Of a stretch of DNA of 64,000 bases, positions 46,401 to 55,500 are shown piece after piece. The position numbers and the translations under genes are program-made. Position 1 is the stretch's first letter. Every line of letters starts with the position of its first letter. Below the pieces are notes generated by a model. The model saw only the letters and a list, made by a program, of their open reading frames with translations, ran no database searches and was not told the origin of the DNA. This stretch comes from Streptomyces albus subsp. albus. Its GTDB lineage: Bacteria; Actinomycetota; Actinomycetes; Streptomycetales; Streptomycetaceae. The stretch lies in NCBI RefSeq assembly GCF_000725885.1, contig NZ_JODR01000010.1:124001-188000 (forward strand), written 5' to 3'.

Positions 46401-46422
46401 GTTCACTGAGGCTTCGTGTACC
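46401..46422 (+). promoter_or_regulatory. Possible PHO box before phoD
   Basis: GTTCACTGAGG (46401-46411) fits the 11-nt PhoP direct-repeat unit, and the next 11 nt (CTTCGTGTACC) are a weak second unit. It lies 65 nt before the phoD ATG. Confidence 0.3.
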
Positions 46423-46486
46423 CGGCATCCGCAGCCGGTACAGCTGTGTCCGCGACGCCGAGACGCCCACGCTTCGAGGAGACCCC

Positions 46487-48073
46487 ATGGCCCCAGGCGA
46501 ACCGACGACAGGCCACACCCCCGGCAGACGCGCGGTGCTGCGCGGAACGGCCGCGGCCGGCGCGGCACTCTCGCTGCCGCTGCTCGGTGCGGCGACGTCC
46601 CCGGCCCAGGCACGGCGGGGACGCCCGTCGGCCGACTGGGGAGTGCAGGCCGGAGACGTGACGACCTCCTCGGGGCTGGTGTGGGTACGGTCGGACCGGC
46701 CCGCGCGGATGGTGGTGGAGACGGCCGCGACCGAGTCGTTCCGCAACGCGCGGCGCTGGCGCGGCCCCCTGCTGGGGCCGGACACGGACTTCACGGGGCG
46801 TACGGCCCTGCACGGGCTGCCGCCGGGCGAACAGATCCACTACCGGGTGACGCTGGTCGATCCGGACGACCCCCGCCGGTCGAGCCGCCCGGTGGAGGGC
46901 ACGTTCCGTACGGCACCCGCACGCCGGCACGGCGTACGGTTCCTGTGGTCGGGCGATCTGGCGGGACAGGGCTGGGGCATCAACCCGGACCGGGGCGGCT
47001 ACCCGATCTTCGACCGGATGCGGAGCCTGGACCCGGATTTCTACCTCAACAGCGGCGACGCCATCTATGCCGACTCCCCCATCCAGGAGCGGGTGACGCT
47101 GCCGGACGGCAGTGTGTGGCGGAACGTGACGACGGAGGAGAAGTCGAAGGTCGCCGAGACGCTGGCGGAGTTCCGCGGCAACTTCCGCTACAACCTGCTG
47201 GACCAGAAGCTGCGCCGGTTCAACGCGCAGGTGCCGTGGATCGCGCAGTGGGACGACCACGAGGTGCTCAACAACTGGTATCCGGGCGAGATCCTGGACG
47301 ACGACCGGTACACCGTCAAGGACGTCTCCACCCTCGCGGCGCGCTCCCTGCGGGCGTTCAGCGAGTACTTCCCCATCAGCACCCTGCCGCCGAAGGACGA
47401 GGAGGGCCGGGTCTACCGGGTGGTGCGGCACGGTCCGCTGCTGGACCTGTTCGTGCTGGACATGCGCACCTACCGCAACGCCAACTCACCGGGCCGGCAG
47501 CCGGACGACACCCGGGGCATCCTCGGCCGACGGCAACTGGGGTTGCTCAAGCGGGAGTTGAGCCGCTCGCGCGCGGTGTGGAAGGTCATCGCCGCGGACA
47601 TGCCGCTGGGGCTGGTCGTCACGGACGGGAAGACGGATTTCGAGGCTGTCGCACAGGGCGACCCCGGCGCGCCGCTGGGCCGGGAGCTCCAGATCGCCGA
47701 GCTGCTGCGGCACATCAAGCACCGCCGGATCACCGGCACGCTGTGGCTGACGGCGGACGTGCACTACACCTGCGCGCAGCGCTACGACCCGGACCGGGCG
47801 GCCTTCAAGGACTTCGCGCCGTTCTGGGAGTTCGTCTCCGGGCCGCTGAACGCGGGCGGTTTCGCCGCGCTGAAACTGGACGGCACCTTCGGCCCGGAGC
47901 AGAAGTTCGTCAAGGCCCCCACCCGGGCCAACACCCCTCCCACGGAAGGGGGACAGTACTTCGGCCAGGTGGACATCGACGGCACCAGCGGCGAGCTGAC
48001 GGTACGCCTGCGGGAGGAGAGCGGCAGGGTGCTCTTCACGCAGGTGCTCCAGCCCGGAAGGGTCGGCCAGTAG
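46487..48073 (+). CDS. phoD: Alkaline phosphatase PhoD, Tat-exported
   Basis: 528 residues. Twin-arginine signal GRRAVLRGTAAAG followed by a hydrophobic core ending PAQA (about 1-44), a fibronectin-like N-domain, then the PhoD metallophosphatase core: WSGDLAGQGWG, NSGDAIYAD, QWDDHEVLNNW and the ADVHYTCAQRY metal ligands. Releases phosphate from phosphodiesters and monoesters outside the cell. ATG 46487 has GAGGAG 7 nt upstream; the open frame upstream would spoil the Tat signal. Confidence 0.93.
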   Translation: MAPGEPTTGHTPGRRAVLRGTAAAGAALSLPLLGAATSPAQARRGRPSADWGVQAGDVTTSSGLVWVRSDRPARMVVETAATESFRNARRWRGPLLGPDTDFTGRTALHGLPPGEQIHYRVTLVDPDDPRRSSRPVEGTFRTAPARRHGVRFLWSGDLAGQGWGINPDRGGYPIFDRMRSLDPDFYLNSGDAIYADSPIQERVTLPDGSVWRNVTTEEKSKVAETLAEFRGNFRYNLLDQKLRRFNAQVPWIAQWDDHEVLNNWYPGEILDDDRYTVKDVSTLAARSLRAFSEYFPISTLPPKDEEGRVYRVVRHGPLLDLFVLDMRTYRNANSPGRQPDDTRGILGRRQLGLLKRELSRSRAVWKVIAADMPLGLVVTDGKTDFEAVAQGDPGAPLGRELQIAELLRHIKHRRITGTLWLTADVHYTCAQRYDPDRAAFKDFAPFWEFVSGPLNAGGFAALKLDGTFGPEQKFVKAPTRANTPPTEGGQYFGQVDIDGTSGELTVRLREESGRVLFTQVLQPGRVGQ

Positions 48074-48098
48074 CGGGGTCCGCGCTCTGAACGGGTCC

Positions 48099-48114
48099 CC
48101 TCCCGGGCGGGAGG
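48099..48114 (+). terminator. Hairpin after phoD
   Basis: CCTCCC-GGGC-GGGAGG, 25 nt after the phoD stop; a modest terminator candidate. Confidence 0.45.
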
Positions 48115-48455
48115 GAGGGGGTCCTCGTCGTGTCCACGTTCCGCTCGATGTCGGCTGCGGTTGCCCGCCGCTCCATCGTTCCCGGGCGCCGTCATGCCCG
48201 CCAGGCGAAGCCGGAACCACCGGATGGGTTCTCCTCTGCCCCGGTGCTGCCCGGCCGCGGCCCGACCGTCCTCGACCGCCGGGGAACCACCCCCGCTTCG
48301 ATGCCGGGGAATCACCCCCGCTTCGACGAAGGGGTCGCCTCCGCGGAGAGACGGGGCCCGGCCGCCGGTGGTGCGGACCGCAAACGGGCGGATCCGGGAC
48401 AGGGCCCGGGGCCCCGCGTACCCGGCGCCGGGCCGTCGCGGGGATACTGCCGGGC
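48115..48455. repeat. Intergenic region with a 25-bp tandem duplication
   Basis: 341 nt without a credible gene. Copies at 48279-48303 and 48304-48328 differ at only two positions (CCGGGGAACCACCCCCGCTT and onward). The frame across it lacks a ribosome binding site. GATACT at 48443-48448 is the -10 box of the next gene. Confidence 0.6.
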
Positions 48456-48983
48456 GTGACCAGCGAGCACTCCCGCGGCCCCGCCTTCACCTACTCCCCC
48501 GTCGGGCAGACCGCCCACCGGGTGACGCCGCCCGGGTTCAGCGGGCTGCGGGTGTGCACCGAGCTGGGGTCGGGGCCCGGCGTGTTCGCGGCGGCGTCCC
48601 GGGCGCTGCTGGAGTGGCGGATGCACCGTGCCATGGGCGTACGGATGACGTCCGACGCCGCGCGGGCCGCCCCCGGGGTGCGGGTGACGGTCGGGCTCGG
48701 TGTGGGCCGGCTGCGGGTGGAGGGACCGTGCCGGGTGGTGTGGACGGTCGAGGAGGAGCGCCGCGCCGGGTGGGCGTACGGCACCCTCGCGGGACATCCC
48801 GAGCACGGCGAGGAGGCGTTCTTGGTGGAGCACGCGCACGACGGGCGGGTCCGGCTGACGGTGTGGGCGTACAGCAGGCCCGCGGCGTGGTGGGCCCGGG
48901 CCGCCGGTCCCCTGGTGCCGGTCTTCCAGCGGCTGTACGCGCACCGGTGCGGACAGGTGCTGCGCCGGCTGGCGCGCGGCTGA
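48456..48983 (+). CDS. DUF1990 family protein
   Basis: 175 residues. FTYSPVGQTAHRVTPPGFS at the start and GYGT-like AGWAYGTLAGHPEHGEEAF are typical of DUF1990. Function unknown; the fold is START-like. GTG 48456 follows GATACT by 7 nt with no ribosome binding site, so probably leaderless. Confidence 0.85.
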   Translation: MTSEHSRGPAFTYSPVGQTAHRVTPPGFSGLRVCTELGSGPGVFAAASRALLEWRMHRAMGVRMTSDAARAAPGVRVTVGLGVGRLRVEGPCRVVWTVEEERRAGWAYGTLAGHPEHGEEAFLVEHAHDGRVRLTVWAYSRPAAWWARAAGPLVPVFQRLYAHRCGQVLRRLARG

Positions 48984-49042
48984 GTCCGTCCGGGGAGCGC
49001 AGCCGCGCCCCGCAACATGACCGAAACCGGATGTTTGACCTC

Positions 49043-49065
49043 CAGGTGCTCCTTTTACGCACCTG
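49043..49065 (+). promoter_or_regulatory. Inverted repeat CAGGTGC-N9-GCACCTG
   Basis: Perfect 7-nt arms just after TTGACC (49035-49040) and 48 nt before the ACT-GNAT gene. Likely an operator; no -10 box is clear. Confidence 0.4.
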
Positions 49066-49113
49066 TCACGCGACGTTCGTGGCCAGGCAACGCCGGTCCG
49101 CGAGGGTGGCGGT

Positions 49114-50343
49114 ATGGCTGACGACGCTGCCGCGAAGACGACCCGCCCCTCGACCGTGGTGCCCCGCCCCCTGCGCCGGGCGGTGCTGGCCGCCCGGACG
49201 AGGTGGCAGGCCTGCCGCCCCCACGGCACGCCCGGCGCGCCGCTGCCGCCCGCCGGACCGGACCCGGACGCCGGCCGCCCCACCGGGCAGCCCGGCCCGG
49301 CCGCCGCGACAGCCCTGTGGCGGGTGCGTACCACCGTGCGGGAGGAACCGGGTTCCCTCGCCCGGGTGTGCGCGGCGCTGGCGGCCGGCCAGGTGGACAT
49401 CCTCGCGCTCCAGACCCACCCCCTGGGCGACCGCACCGTCGACGAGTTCCTGCTGCGCACCCCGGCGTCCCTGGCACCGGACGAGCTGCGGCGGATGCTC
49501 ACCGCCGCGGGCGGCAGCGCCACCTGGGCCGAACGCGCAGACGCACACGATCTGGTGGACACCCCCACCCGGGTCCTCGGGCTGGCGGCCCGCACCGCCG
49601 TCGACAGCGCGGAACTCCCCCTCGCGCTGCGCCGGTTGCTGGGGCGCTGCACCATCCGCTCGGTGCCCGGGGACACTCCACAGGCAGGCACACTGGAGGG
49701 TACGTCGCTGCGTCTGCCCGACCCCGCCGGAGGAGAGATCGTCGTGGAACGGCACCATGTGCCCTTCACCCCCACCGAGTACGCGCGCGCCCAGGCGCTG
49801 GTCGAACTGGACGCCCGGCTGGGCCGGCGCGCTCCCCGGGACCGGGACGCGCTGCTGCTGCCCGCCGGACAGCCGGTGACGATCCGCCGCGCCGGCGAGG
49901 AGGACCTGGAGGCGGCGCTCGCCATGCACTCCCGCTGCTCGCAGCGGACCCTCGGCAGCCGCTACCACGGCCCCGTCAAGGACGCCGACGGCTATCTGCG
50001 GCACCTGCTCTCCCCCCGCTTCGGCCGCACTCTCGCCGTGGAGTCGGCCGCCGGCGAACTGGTCGCCCTCGGCCATCTGCTGTGGGACGGCGACGAGACG
50101 GAGGCGGCCCTGCTGGTCGAGGACGCCTGGCAGCGGCGCGGCATCGGCTCCGAGCTGCTGCGGCGGCTGACCGGTATGGCGCGGGAGGCCGGCAGCGAGA
50201 GCGTCTACGCGGTCACGCAGGCGTCCAACACCGGAATGGTCGCGACCATGCGCGGCCTGGGCCTGCCCCTCGACTACCAGGTGGAGGAGGGCACCCTGGT
50301 GGTGACCGCCACCCTGACGCCGGCCGCCGTGGCACCCCACTGA
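49114..50343 (+). CDS. ACT domain-GNAT acetyltransferase fusion
   Basis: 409 residues. After a basic, Pro-rich start, an ACT domain (about 68-145, VRTTVREEPGSLARVCAALA) is followed by a second ACT-like stretch, a linker and a GNAT domain (270-400) with motif A in VEDAWQRRGIGSELLRRL. Actinobacterial ACT-GNAT enzymes acetylate protein lysines and are switched by an amino acid bound to the ACT part; that is the most likely role. ATG 49114 has GAGGGTGG upstream that can be read as a ribosome binding site or -10 box. Confidence 0.85.
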   Translation: MADDAAAKTTRPSTVVPRPLRRAVLAARTRWQACRPHGTPGAPLPPAGPDPDAGRPTGQPGPAAATALWRVRTTVREEPGSLARVCAALAAGQVDILALQTHPLGDRTVDEFLLRTPASLAPDELRRMLTAAGGSATWAERADAHDLVDTPTRVLGLAARTAVDSAELPLALRRLLGRCTIRSVPGDTPQAGTLEGTSLRLPDPAGGEIVVERHHVPFTPTEYARAQALVELDARLGRRAPRDRDALLLPAGQPVTIRRAGEEDLEAALAMHSRCSQRTLGSRYHGPVKDADGYLRHLLSPRFGRTLAVESAAGELVALGHLLWDGDETEAALLVEDAWQRRGIGSELLRRLTGMAREAGSESVYAVTQASNTGMVATMRGLGLPLDYQVEEGTLVVTATLTPAAVAPH

Positions 50344-50460
50344 CCCGCGCACGCCCCGGCCCGCACACGGCCCGGGCCGCCCGGCGTGTCCGCGGCCTGT
50401 TCGCTGCGGGCGTTGCCGCCCGGCTGACGACGAGGGGCCCCGCGTACGAGGATGGGGCCC

Positions 50461-52173
50461 ATGTCCGATGCGAACACCTCAGCGTCCAACGGTCCCCTGC
50501 CCCGCCAGGTGGCCGACACCTATGTCGACGCCCTCGTCGACCTCGACCCGATCACCGGCACATACCTCGGCGTGCCGGAGAGCCACGGGAAGCTGCCCGA
50601 CTTCTCCCCGGGCGGGCAGGAGGCGCTGGCCACCCTGTGCCGCACCACTCTGGAGGAGCTGGCCGCGGCCGAGGCACGGCCCGGCGGGGAGCGGGACGAG
50701 GAGCGGCGCTGCGCACGGCTGCTCCGCGAGCGGCTGACCGCGGAGCTGGCCGTCCACGAAGCGGGCGAGGGGCTGCGTGCCGTCAGCAACCTCAGCTCCC
50801 CGCTGCACTCGGTGCGGAGCATCTTCACGGTCATGCCGTCCGAGACGGAGGAGGACTGGGAGAAGGTCGCCGCGCGGATGCGGGCCATGCCGGTGGCGCT
50901 CGACGGCTACCGGGCGTCACTGGCCGAGGGGCTGTCCCGGAAGCTGTACGCGGGCCCCCGCCAGGTGTCCACGGTTCTGGGGCAGCTCGCCGAGTGGCTC
51001 GGCGAGAGCGAGGGCGCCGACCGGCGCGGCTGGTTCGCGCAGTTCGCCGCCGAGGGGCCCGAGGCGCTCCGCACCGAACTGGAGGGCGCCGCGGCGGAGG
51101 CCACCCGCGCCCTGGGCGAGCTGCGCGACTGGCTGCGCGACGTGTACGCGCCCGGTGTCACCGGCGCCCCAGAGACGGTGGGCCGCGAGCGGTACGCGCG
51201 CTGGGCACGCTACTGGAACGGCGCCGACCTCGACCTGGACGAGGCCTACCACTACGGCTGGGAGGAGTACCACCGGCTGCTGGCCGAGATGCGCACCGAG
51301 GCGGAGAAGATTCTGCCCGGCGCGAAGACGCCCTGGGAGGCGCTGCGCCACCTCGACACCCACGGCGAGGCCGTCGAGGGCGTCGAAGAGGTGCGGGTGT
51401 GGCTCCAGGGGCTGATGGACCAGGCGATCTCCGAGCTGGACGGCACCCACTTCGAACTGTCCGAGCAGGTGCGCCGCGTGGAGTCGCGGATCGCACCGCC
51501 CGGCAGCGCGGCGGCGCCCTACTACACCCAGCCGTCGCTGGACTTCTCCCGCCCGGGCCGCACCTGGCTGCCCACCATGGGCGAGACCCGCTTCCCGGTC
51601 TACGACCTGGTCACCACGTGGTACCACGAGGGTGTGCCGGGCCACCATCTCCAGCTGGCCCAGTGGACGTACGTCGCGGACAAGCTCTCCCGCTACCAGA
51701 CGACGGTCGGCATGGTCAGCGCCAACGCCGAGGGCTGGGCGCTGTACGCGGAGCGGCTGATGGACGAGCTGGGCTACCTGACGACGGCCGAGCGGCGGCT
51801 GGGCTATCTGGACGCCCAGATGATGCGGGCGACCCGGGTCATCGTGGACATCGGCATGCATCTGGAGCTGGAGATCCCCGCCGATTCCCCGTTCCACCCC
51901 GGTGAGCGGTGGACCCCCGAGCTGGCGCAGGAGTTCTTCGGGATGCACAGCGGCCGGCCCGCGGACTTCGTGGAGAGCGAACTGGTGCGGTACCTGGGCA
52001 TGCCGGGCCAGGCCATCGGCTACAAGCTGGGCGAGCGTGCCTGGCTGGAGGGCCGGGCGGCGGCCCGGCGGGCCCACGGCGCGGCGTTCGACGCGAAAGC
52101 GTGGCACATGGCCGCGCTCTCCCTCGGCTCCCTCGGCCTCGACGACCTGGTGGCCGAACTCTCCGCCCTCTGA
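50461..52173 (+). CDS. DUF885 family protein (M3-like metallopeptidase fold)
   Basis: 570 residues. The zinc motif YHEGVPGHHLQ (HExxxH form typical of DUF885) and the downstream Glu in SANAEGWALYAERL are intact, as is the PYYTQPSLDFSRPG region. Members are thought to be oligopeptidases or carboxypeptidases. No signal peptide, so cytoplasmic. ATG 50461 is 6 nt after GAGGAT with CTGACG 18 nt before it, a leaderless pattern. Confidence 0.88.
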   Translation: MSDANTSASNGPLPRQVADTYVDALVDLDPITGTYLGVPESHGKLPDFSPGGQEALATLCRTTLEELAAAEARPGGERDEERRCARLLRERLTAELAVHEAGEGLRAVSNLSSPLHSVRSIFTVMPSETEEDWEKVAARMRAMPVALDGYRASLAEGLSRKLYAGPRQVSTVLGQLAEWLGESEGADRRGWFAQFAAEGPEALRTELEGAAAEATRALGELRDWLRDVYAPGVTGAPETVGRERYARWARYWNGADLDLDEAYHYGWEEYHRLLAEMRTEAEKILPGAKTPWEALRHLDTHGEAVEGVEEVRVWLQGLMDQAISELDGTHFELSEQVRRVESRIAPPGSAAAPYYTQPSLDFSRPGRTWLPTMGETRFPVYDLVTTWYHEGVPGHHLQLAQWTYVADKLSRYQTTVGMVSANAEGWALYAERLMDELGYLTTAERRLGYLDAQMMRATRVIVDIGMHLELEIPADSPFHPGERWTPELAQEFFGMHSGRPADFVESELVRYLGMPGQAIGYKLGERAWLEGRAAARRAHGAAFDAKAWHMAALSLGSLGLDDLVAELSAL

Positions 52174-52183
52174 GGGCCACTCT

Positions 52184-52220
52184 CCCGGGGAACGAGGGGG
52201 TGGGTGCCTCGTTCCCCGGG
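52184..52220. terminator. Strong terminator between convergent genes
   Basis: Perfect 14-nt arms CCCGGGGAACGAGG (52184-52197) and 52207-52220 with a 9-nt loop, between the DUF885 gene and sbcC. Confidence 0.8.
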
Positions 52221-52239
52221 GCGGGAGGGCCCGACCGGC

Positions 52240-55200
52240 TCAGGCCGCGGCGGGCGCCGTGTGGTGGCGGAGCGCGGAGCCGGCGCGGGACTTGACGATC
52301 TCCAACTGGGTGGGGACGCGCTGCCGCAGATCGGCGACGTGGCTGACGATGCCGACGCAGCGGTCCCGCTCCCGGAGGGAGTCGAGCACGTCCAGCACCT
52401 CGTCCAGCGTCTGCTCGTCCAGGCTGCCGAAGCCCTCGTCGATGAACAGGGTCTCCAGCCGGGTGCCGCCGGCCTCCTCCGTCACCACATCGGCCAGGCC
52501 GAGCGCGAGGGCGAGGGAGGCGAAGAAGGTCTCACCGCCCGAGAGGGTGGCGGTGTCCCGTTCGGCGCCCGTCCAGGCGTCCACGACGTGCAGCCCCAGC
52601 CCGGATCTGCCGCGCCCGGAGGCCCGTTCGTCGGAGTGCACCAGCGTGTAGCGGCCCGAGGACATCCGGGCGAGCCGGGCGGAGGCGGCTGCGGCGACCT
52701 GTTCGAGACGGGCCGCCAGCACATACGACTCCAGCCGCATACGGCGTTCGTTCTCCGCGGAGGTGCCCGCGGTCAGGGCCGCCAGCCGGGCCACCCGGTC
52801 GTACTCCTCGCGCAGCGGCGCGAGGCGCAGCGCGCGCTCGCGGGCCCGCTCGCCCAGCTCGGTGAGCGCCGCCACCCGCTGCCGTGCCGCGTGCTGCTGC
52901 GTCTCGGCCGTGCGCAGGCGCTGCTCGGCGGCCTCGGCCGCCGCCCGCGCGGCCTCCGGTTCGGCCTCCGGCAGCCGCGCCGCGGCGGCCAGCGCGGGAT
53001 CGGCCAGTTCTTCCCGTACGGCGGCCTCCTCGGCCTGCCGCCGTTCCAGCCGCCCGCGCAGCTGGCGCTGTTCGGCCTCGGGCACGACGGCCGCCGCGGC
53101 GTCGTCGGGCGAGGCGAAACCCGCGCGCTGGGCGGCCTCGGCCAGGTGCGTTTCGGCTTCCGCGAGCCGTACGGCCGCGCCCTGTGCCGTCTGCGCCGCC
53201 TCGGCGGCCTGCGACAGCAGCGTGATGCGGCGCTCCAGCCGGGTGCAGCGGGCGGCGACGCTGGGCGCGTCGCCCCTGGCGCGGTCGAGCCGTTCGGTGA
53301 GGGACGTCAGTTCGCGGTGGAGGGCTTCACGGGTGGAGGCGCGGGCGGCGGCGCGCCGCTCGGCTTCCTGACGGACGGTACGGCGCTCTTCGTACTCGCG
53401 TTCGGCCGCGGCCAGGGCCTCGTGCGCCGCATGGGCGGCACCCGCCTGGGCGTGGGCACGGGCGTGCTCGTCCTCCAGCCGCTGGACGGCAGCGGCGAGC
53501 GCCTCGGTGCTGCTGCCTCCGGCGTCCGCCTGGCCCGCGGCCTCCCCTTCGCCGGATCGCGCCCGGTCTTCGCCGGATCGCGCGCCGTCTCCCGCCTCCC
53601 CTGCGGCGGCTTCGACTGCTGCCTCGGCGTGGCCGGCGCGGAGGGCGGCGAGCCGCTCCTCCGCCGCCTGCCTGCGCTCTCCGGCTTCCTGGGCGGCGGC
53701 GGCAGCGGCTTCCTCGGCGGCACGGTCGACGTGATCGGCCTCCTCCCTGGCCGGCGCGGGGTGCTGCTCGGAGCCGCAGACGGCGCAGGGTTTCCCGTCC
53801 GCCAGGTCGGCCGCGAGTTCTGCGGCGATGCCGCGCAGCCGCCTCTCGCGCAGGGACAGCCAGTGCTCCTTCGCCTCCGTCGCCTCCTCACGGGCGTGCT
53901 GGAGCTGGGCTGTCGCGCTGTCGATCTCCGCGGCCAGCCGGTCGCGGCGGCGGGCGGCCTGGAGGCGGGCACGCGCGGGGTGCAGCAGCCCGGCGAGGCG
54001 CTCGGCGCGCATGGCCGCGTCCTGCGTCTCGGCCACGCGCCGTTCCAGCGCGTGGTGCTGCTCCTCCCAGCCGGCCAGCCACTCCTGCGTCTCGTGCAGC
54101 AGTTCCTCGTCGGCGTGGGAGTCCGCGTCGAGGCGGCGCAGCTCGGACTCGATCCCCGCGAGCCGGGGCTCCTCCTCGCGGGCGGCGCGCAGAGCGCCGA
54201 GCTCCTGCCGCATGTCGCCCTCCGCGGCGGCCAGTTGCGCGTGGCCGGCCGTACGGAGGTGATCGGGCAGGGCGGCGCGGGCCTGCTCCTCCGCTGCCTG
54301 GGCACGGGCGTGCTCCTCGCGGGCGGACCGGTGCAGTCGCAGGGCCGGTGCGACGGCTTCGGCGGCCTGCGCCCGCTCCAGCCGCCGGCGCAGGGCGTCG
54401 TGTGCGGCCTGCTCGGCTTCGAGCGCGTCGGCGCGGGCCCGGGCGCGCGCGTGCCGCTCCTGGGCACGGGCGAGTTCCCGGGCCTCCTCCAGCTTCCGGA
54501 CGGCGTCGATGTGCTGTTCGCGCGCCGTCTCGGCGGCCAGCGCCGCGGAGGCGGACCGTTCGTGCGCGTAGCCGCGGGCCTGCGCAGCCCAGGCCAGTAC
54601 GGCGTCGGCGAGGCCGGGGTCGCCGGGGGCGAGGCGGGGGCGCGCCGCCCCGTCGGTGTCCCGCGGGCGTCCGGCCGCGGTGGCGCGGGCGCTCCCGCGG
54701 GTGGCGCGCTTGCCGTCGGCCGCCGCCCCTGGACGCTGGCCGGGGAGCGTCCCGGCACCGGGCCCCGGCGCCGGGTCCCCTTCGGGGGTGTCGGCCGGCC
54801 CCTCCCCCAGTTCCGCCGGGTCGTCGCCGACCGCCTGCCGCATCCGGTGGGCGAGGGCCAGCAGTTCCTCGTCGGCCGTCACGACCTGCTGCTGGGCGCT
54901 CTTGCGCATGCGTGCCAGCTCTTCCTCCACGGCCGCGAACCGGCCGGTGTCGAAGAGCCGGCCGAGGAGTTTGGCCCGGTCCTCGGCCCCGGCGCGCAGG
55001 AACCGCGCGAAGTCGCCCTGCGGGAGGAGGACGACCTGGCAGAACTGGTCCTTGCTCATGCCGAGTGCCTGGCCGATCTCCTCACCGATCTCCTGGTGGG
55101 AACGGCTGAGGCCCTGCCACTGCCCGGTCGCCGGATCCCAGGCGCGCAGCTCGCAGCGGGCCCGCTCGCGGGTGAGCCCGGTGCCGCGTGCCTTGGGACG

Positions 55201-55500
55201 CATCTGCTCGGGCGAGCGGGTGATCTCCAGTCGCCGCCCGGCGACGGTGAGTTCGAGGACGACCTGGGTGAGGGTGCCGGGTGCCGCGTGGTCGCTGCGC
55301 AGCGTGCCGCCGGGCTGCTGGCGGGCGCCGGGCACACTGCCGTAGAGGGCGAAGCAGACGGCGTCCAGCACGGAGGTCTTGCCCGCTCCGGTGGGGCCGT
55401 GCAGCAGGAAGAGCCCGCCGGAGGAGAGGGCGTCGAAGTCGACGGTGTGGGTGCCGCCGAAGGGGCCGAAGGCGGTGAGGGTGAGGGTGTGCAGTCTCAT
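52240..55500 (-). CDS. sbcC: Exonuclease subunit SbcC (Rad50-like ATPase)
   Basis: 1086 residues. Walker A GPTGAGKTS (35-43), two long coiled coils rich in Ala/Glu/Arg, the zinc hook CAVC near 571-574 in the middle, signature LSGGETFFASLALAL, Walker B LFIDEGFGSLD near 1020 and the switch His in GIVSHVADL. Forms a complex with SbcD that cleaves hairpins and blocked DNA ends. ATG 55500 overlaps the sbcD stop (ATGA). Confidence 0.96.
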   Translation of the reverse strand: MRLHTLTLTAFGPFGGTHTVDFDALSSGGLFLLHGPTGAGKTSVLDAVCFALYGSVPGARQQPGGTLRSDHAAPGTLTQVVLELTVAGRRLEITRSPEQMRPKARGTGLTRERARCELRAWDPATGQWQGLSRSHQEIGEEIGQALGMSKDQFCQVVLLPQGDFARFLRAGAEDRAKLLGRLFDTGRFAAVEEELARMRKSAQQQVVTADEELLALAHRMRQAVGDDPAELGEGPADTPEGDPAPGPGAGTLPGQRPGAAADGKRATRGSARATAAGRPRDTDGAARPRLAPGDPGLADAVLAWAAQARGYAHERSASAALAAETAREQHIDAVRKLEEARELARAQERHARARARADALEAEQAAHDALRRRLERAQAAEAVAPALRLHRSAREEHARAQAAEEQARAALPDHLRTAGHAQLAAAEGDMRQELGALRAAREEEPRLAGIESELRRLDADSHADEELLHETQEWLAGWEEQHHALERRVAETQDAAMRAERLAGLLHPARARLQAARRRDRLAAEIDSATAQLQHAREEATEAKEHWLSLRERRLRGIAAELAADLADGKPCAVCGSEQHPAPAREEADHVDRAAEEAAAAAAQEAGERRQAAEERLAALRAGHAEAAVEAAAGEAGDGARSGEDRARSGEGEAAGQADAGGSSTEALAAAVQRLEDEHARAHAQAGAAHAAHEALAAAEREYEERRTVRQEAERRAAARASTREALHRELTSLTERLDRARGDAPSVAARCTRLERRITLLSQAAEAAQTAQGAAVRLAEAETHLAEAAQRAGFASPDDAAAAVVPEAEQRQLRGRLERRQAEEAAVREELADPALAAAARLPEAEPEAARAAAEAAEQRLRTAETQQHAARQRVAALTELGERARERALRLAPLREEYDRVARLAALTAGTSAENERRMRLESYVLAARLEQVAAAASARLARMSSGRYTLVHSDERASGRGRSGLGLHVVDAWTGAERDTATLSGGETFFASLALALGLADVVTEEAGGTRLETLFIDEGFGSLDEQTLDEVLDVLDSLRERDRCVGIVSHVADLRQRVPTQLEIVKSRAGSALRHHTAPAAA

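Noticed and set aside
48279..48328. Tandem repeat as a short CRISPR
   Set aside because: Only two copies in direct contact, with no spacer.
48132..48459. 109-codon frame between phoD and the DUF1990 gene
   Set aside because: No ribosome binding site, spans a tandem repeat and the next gene's promoter, and has no recognisable sequence.
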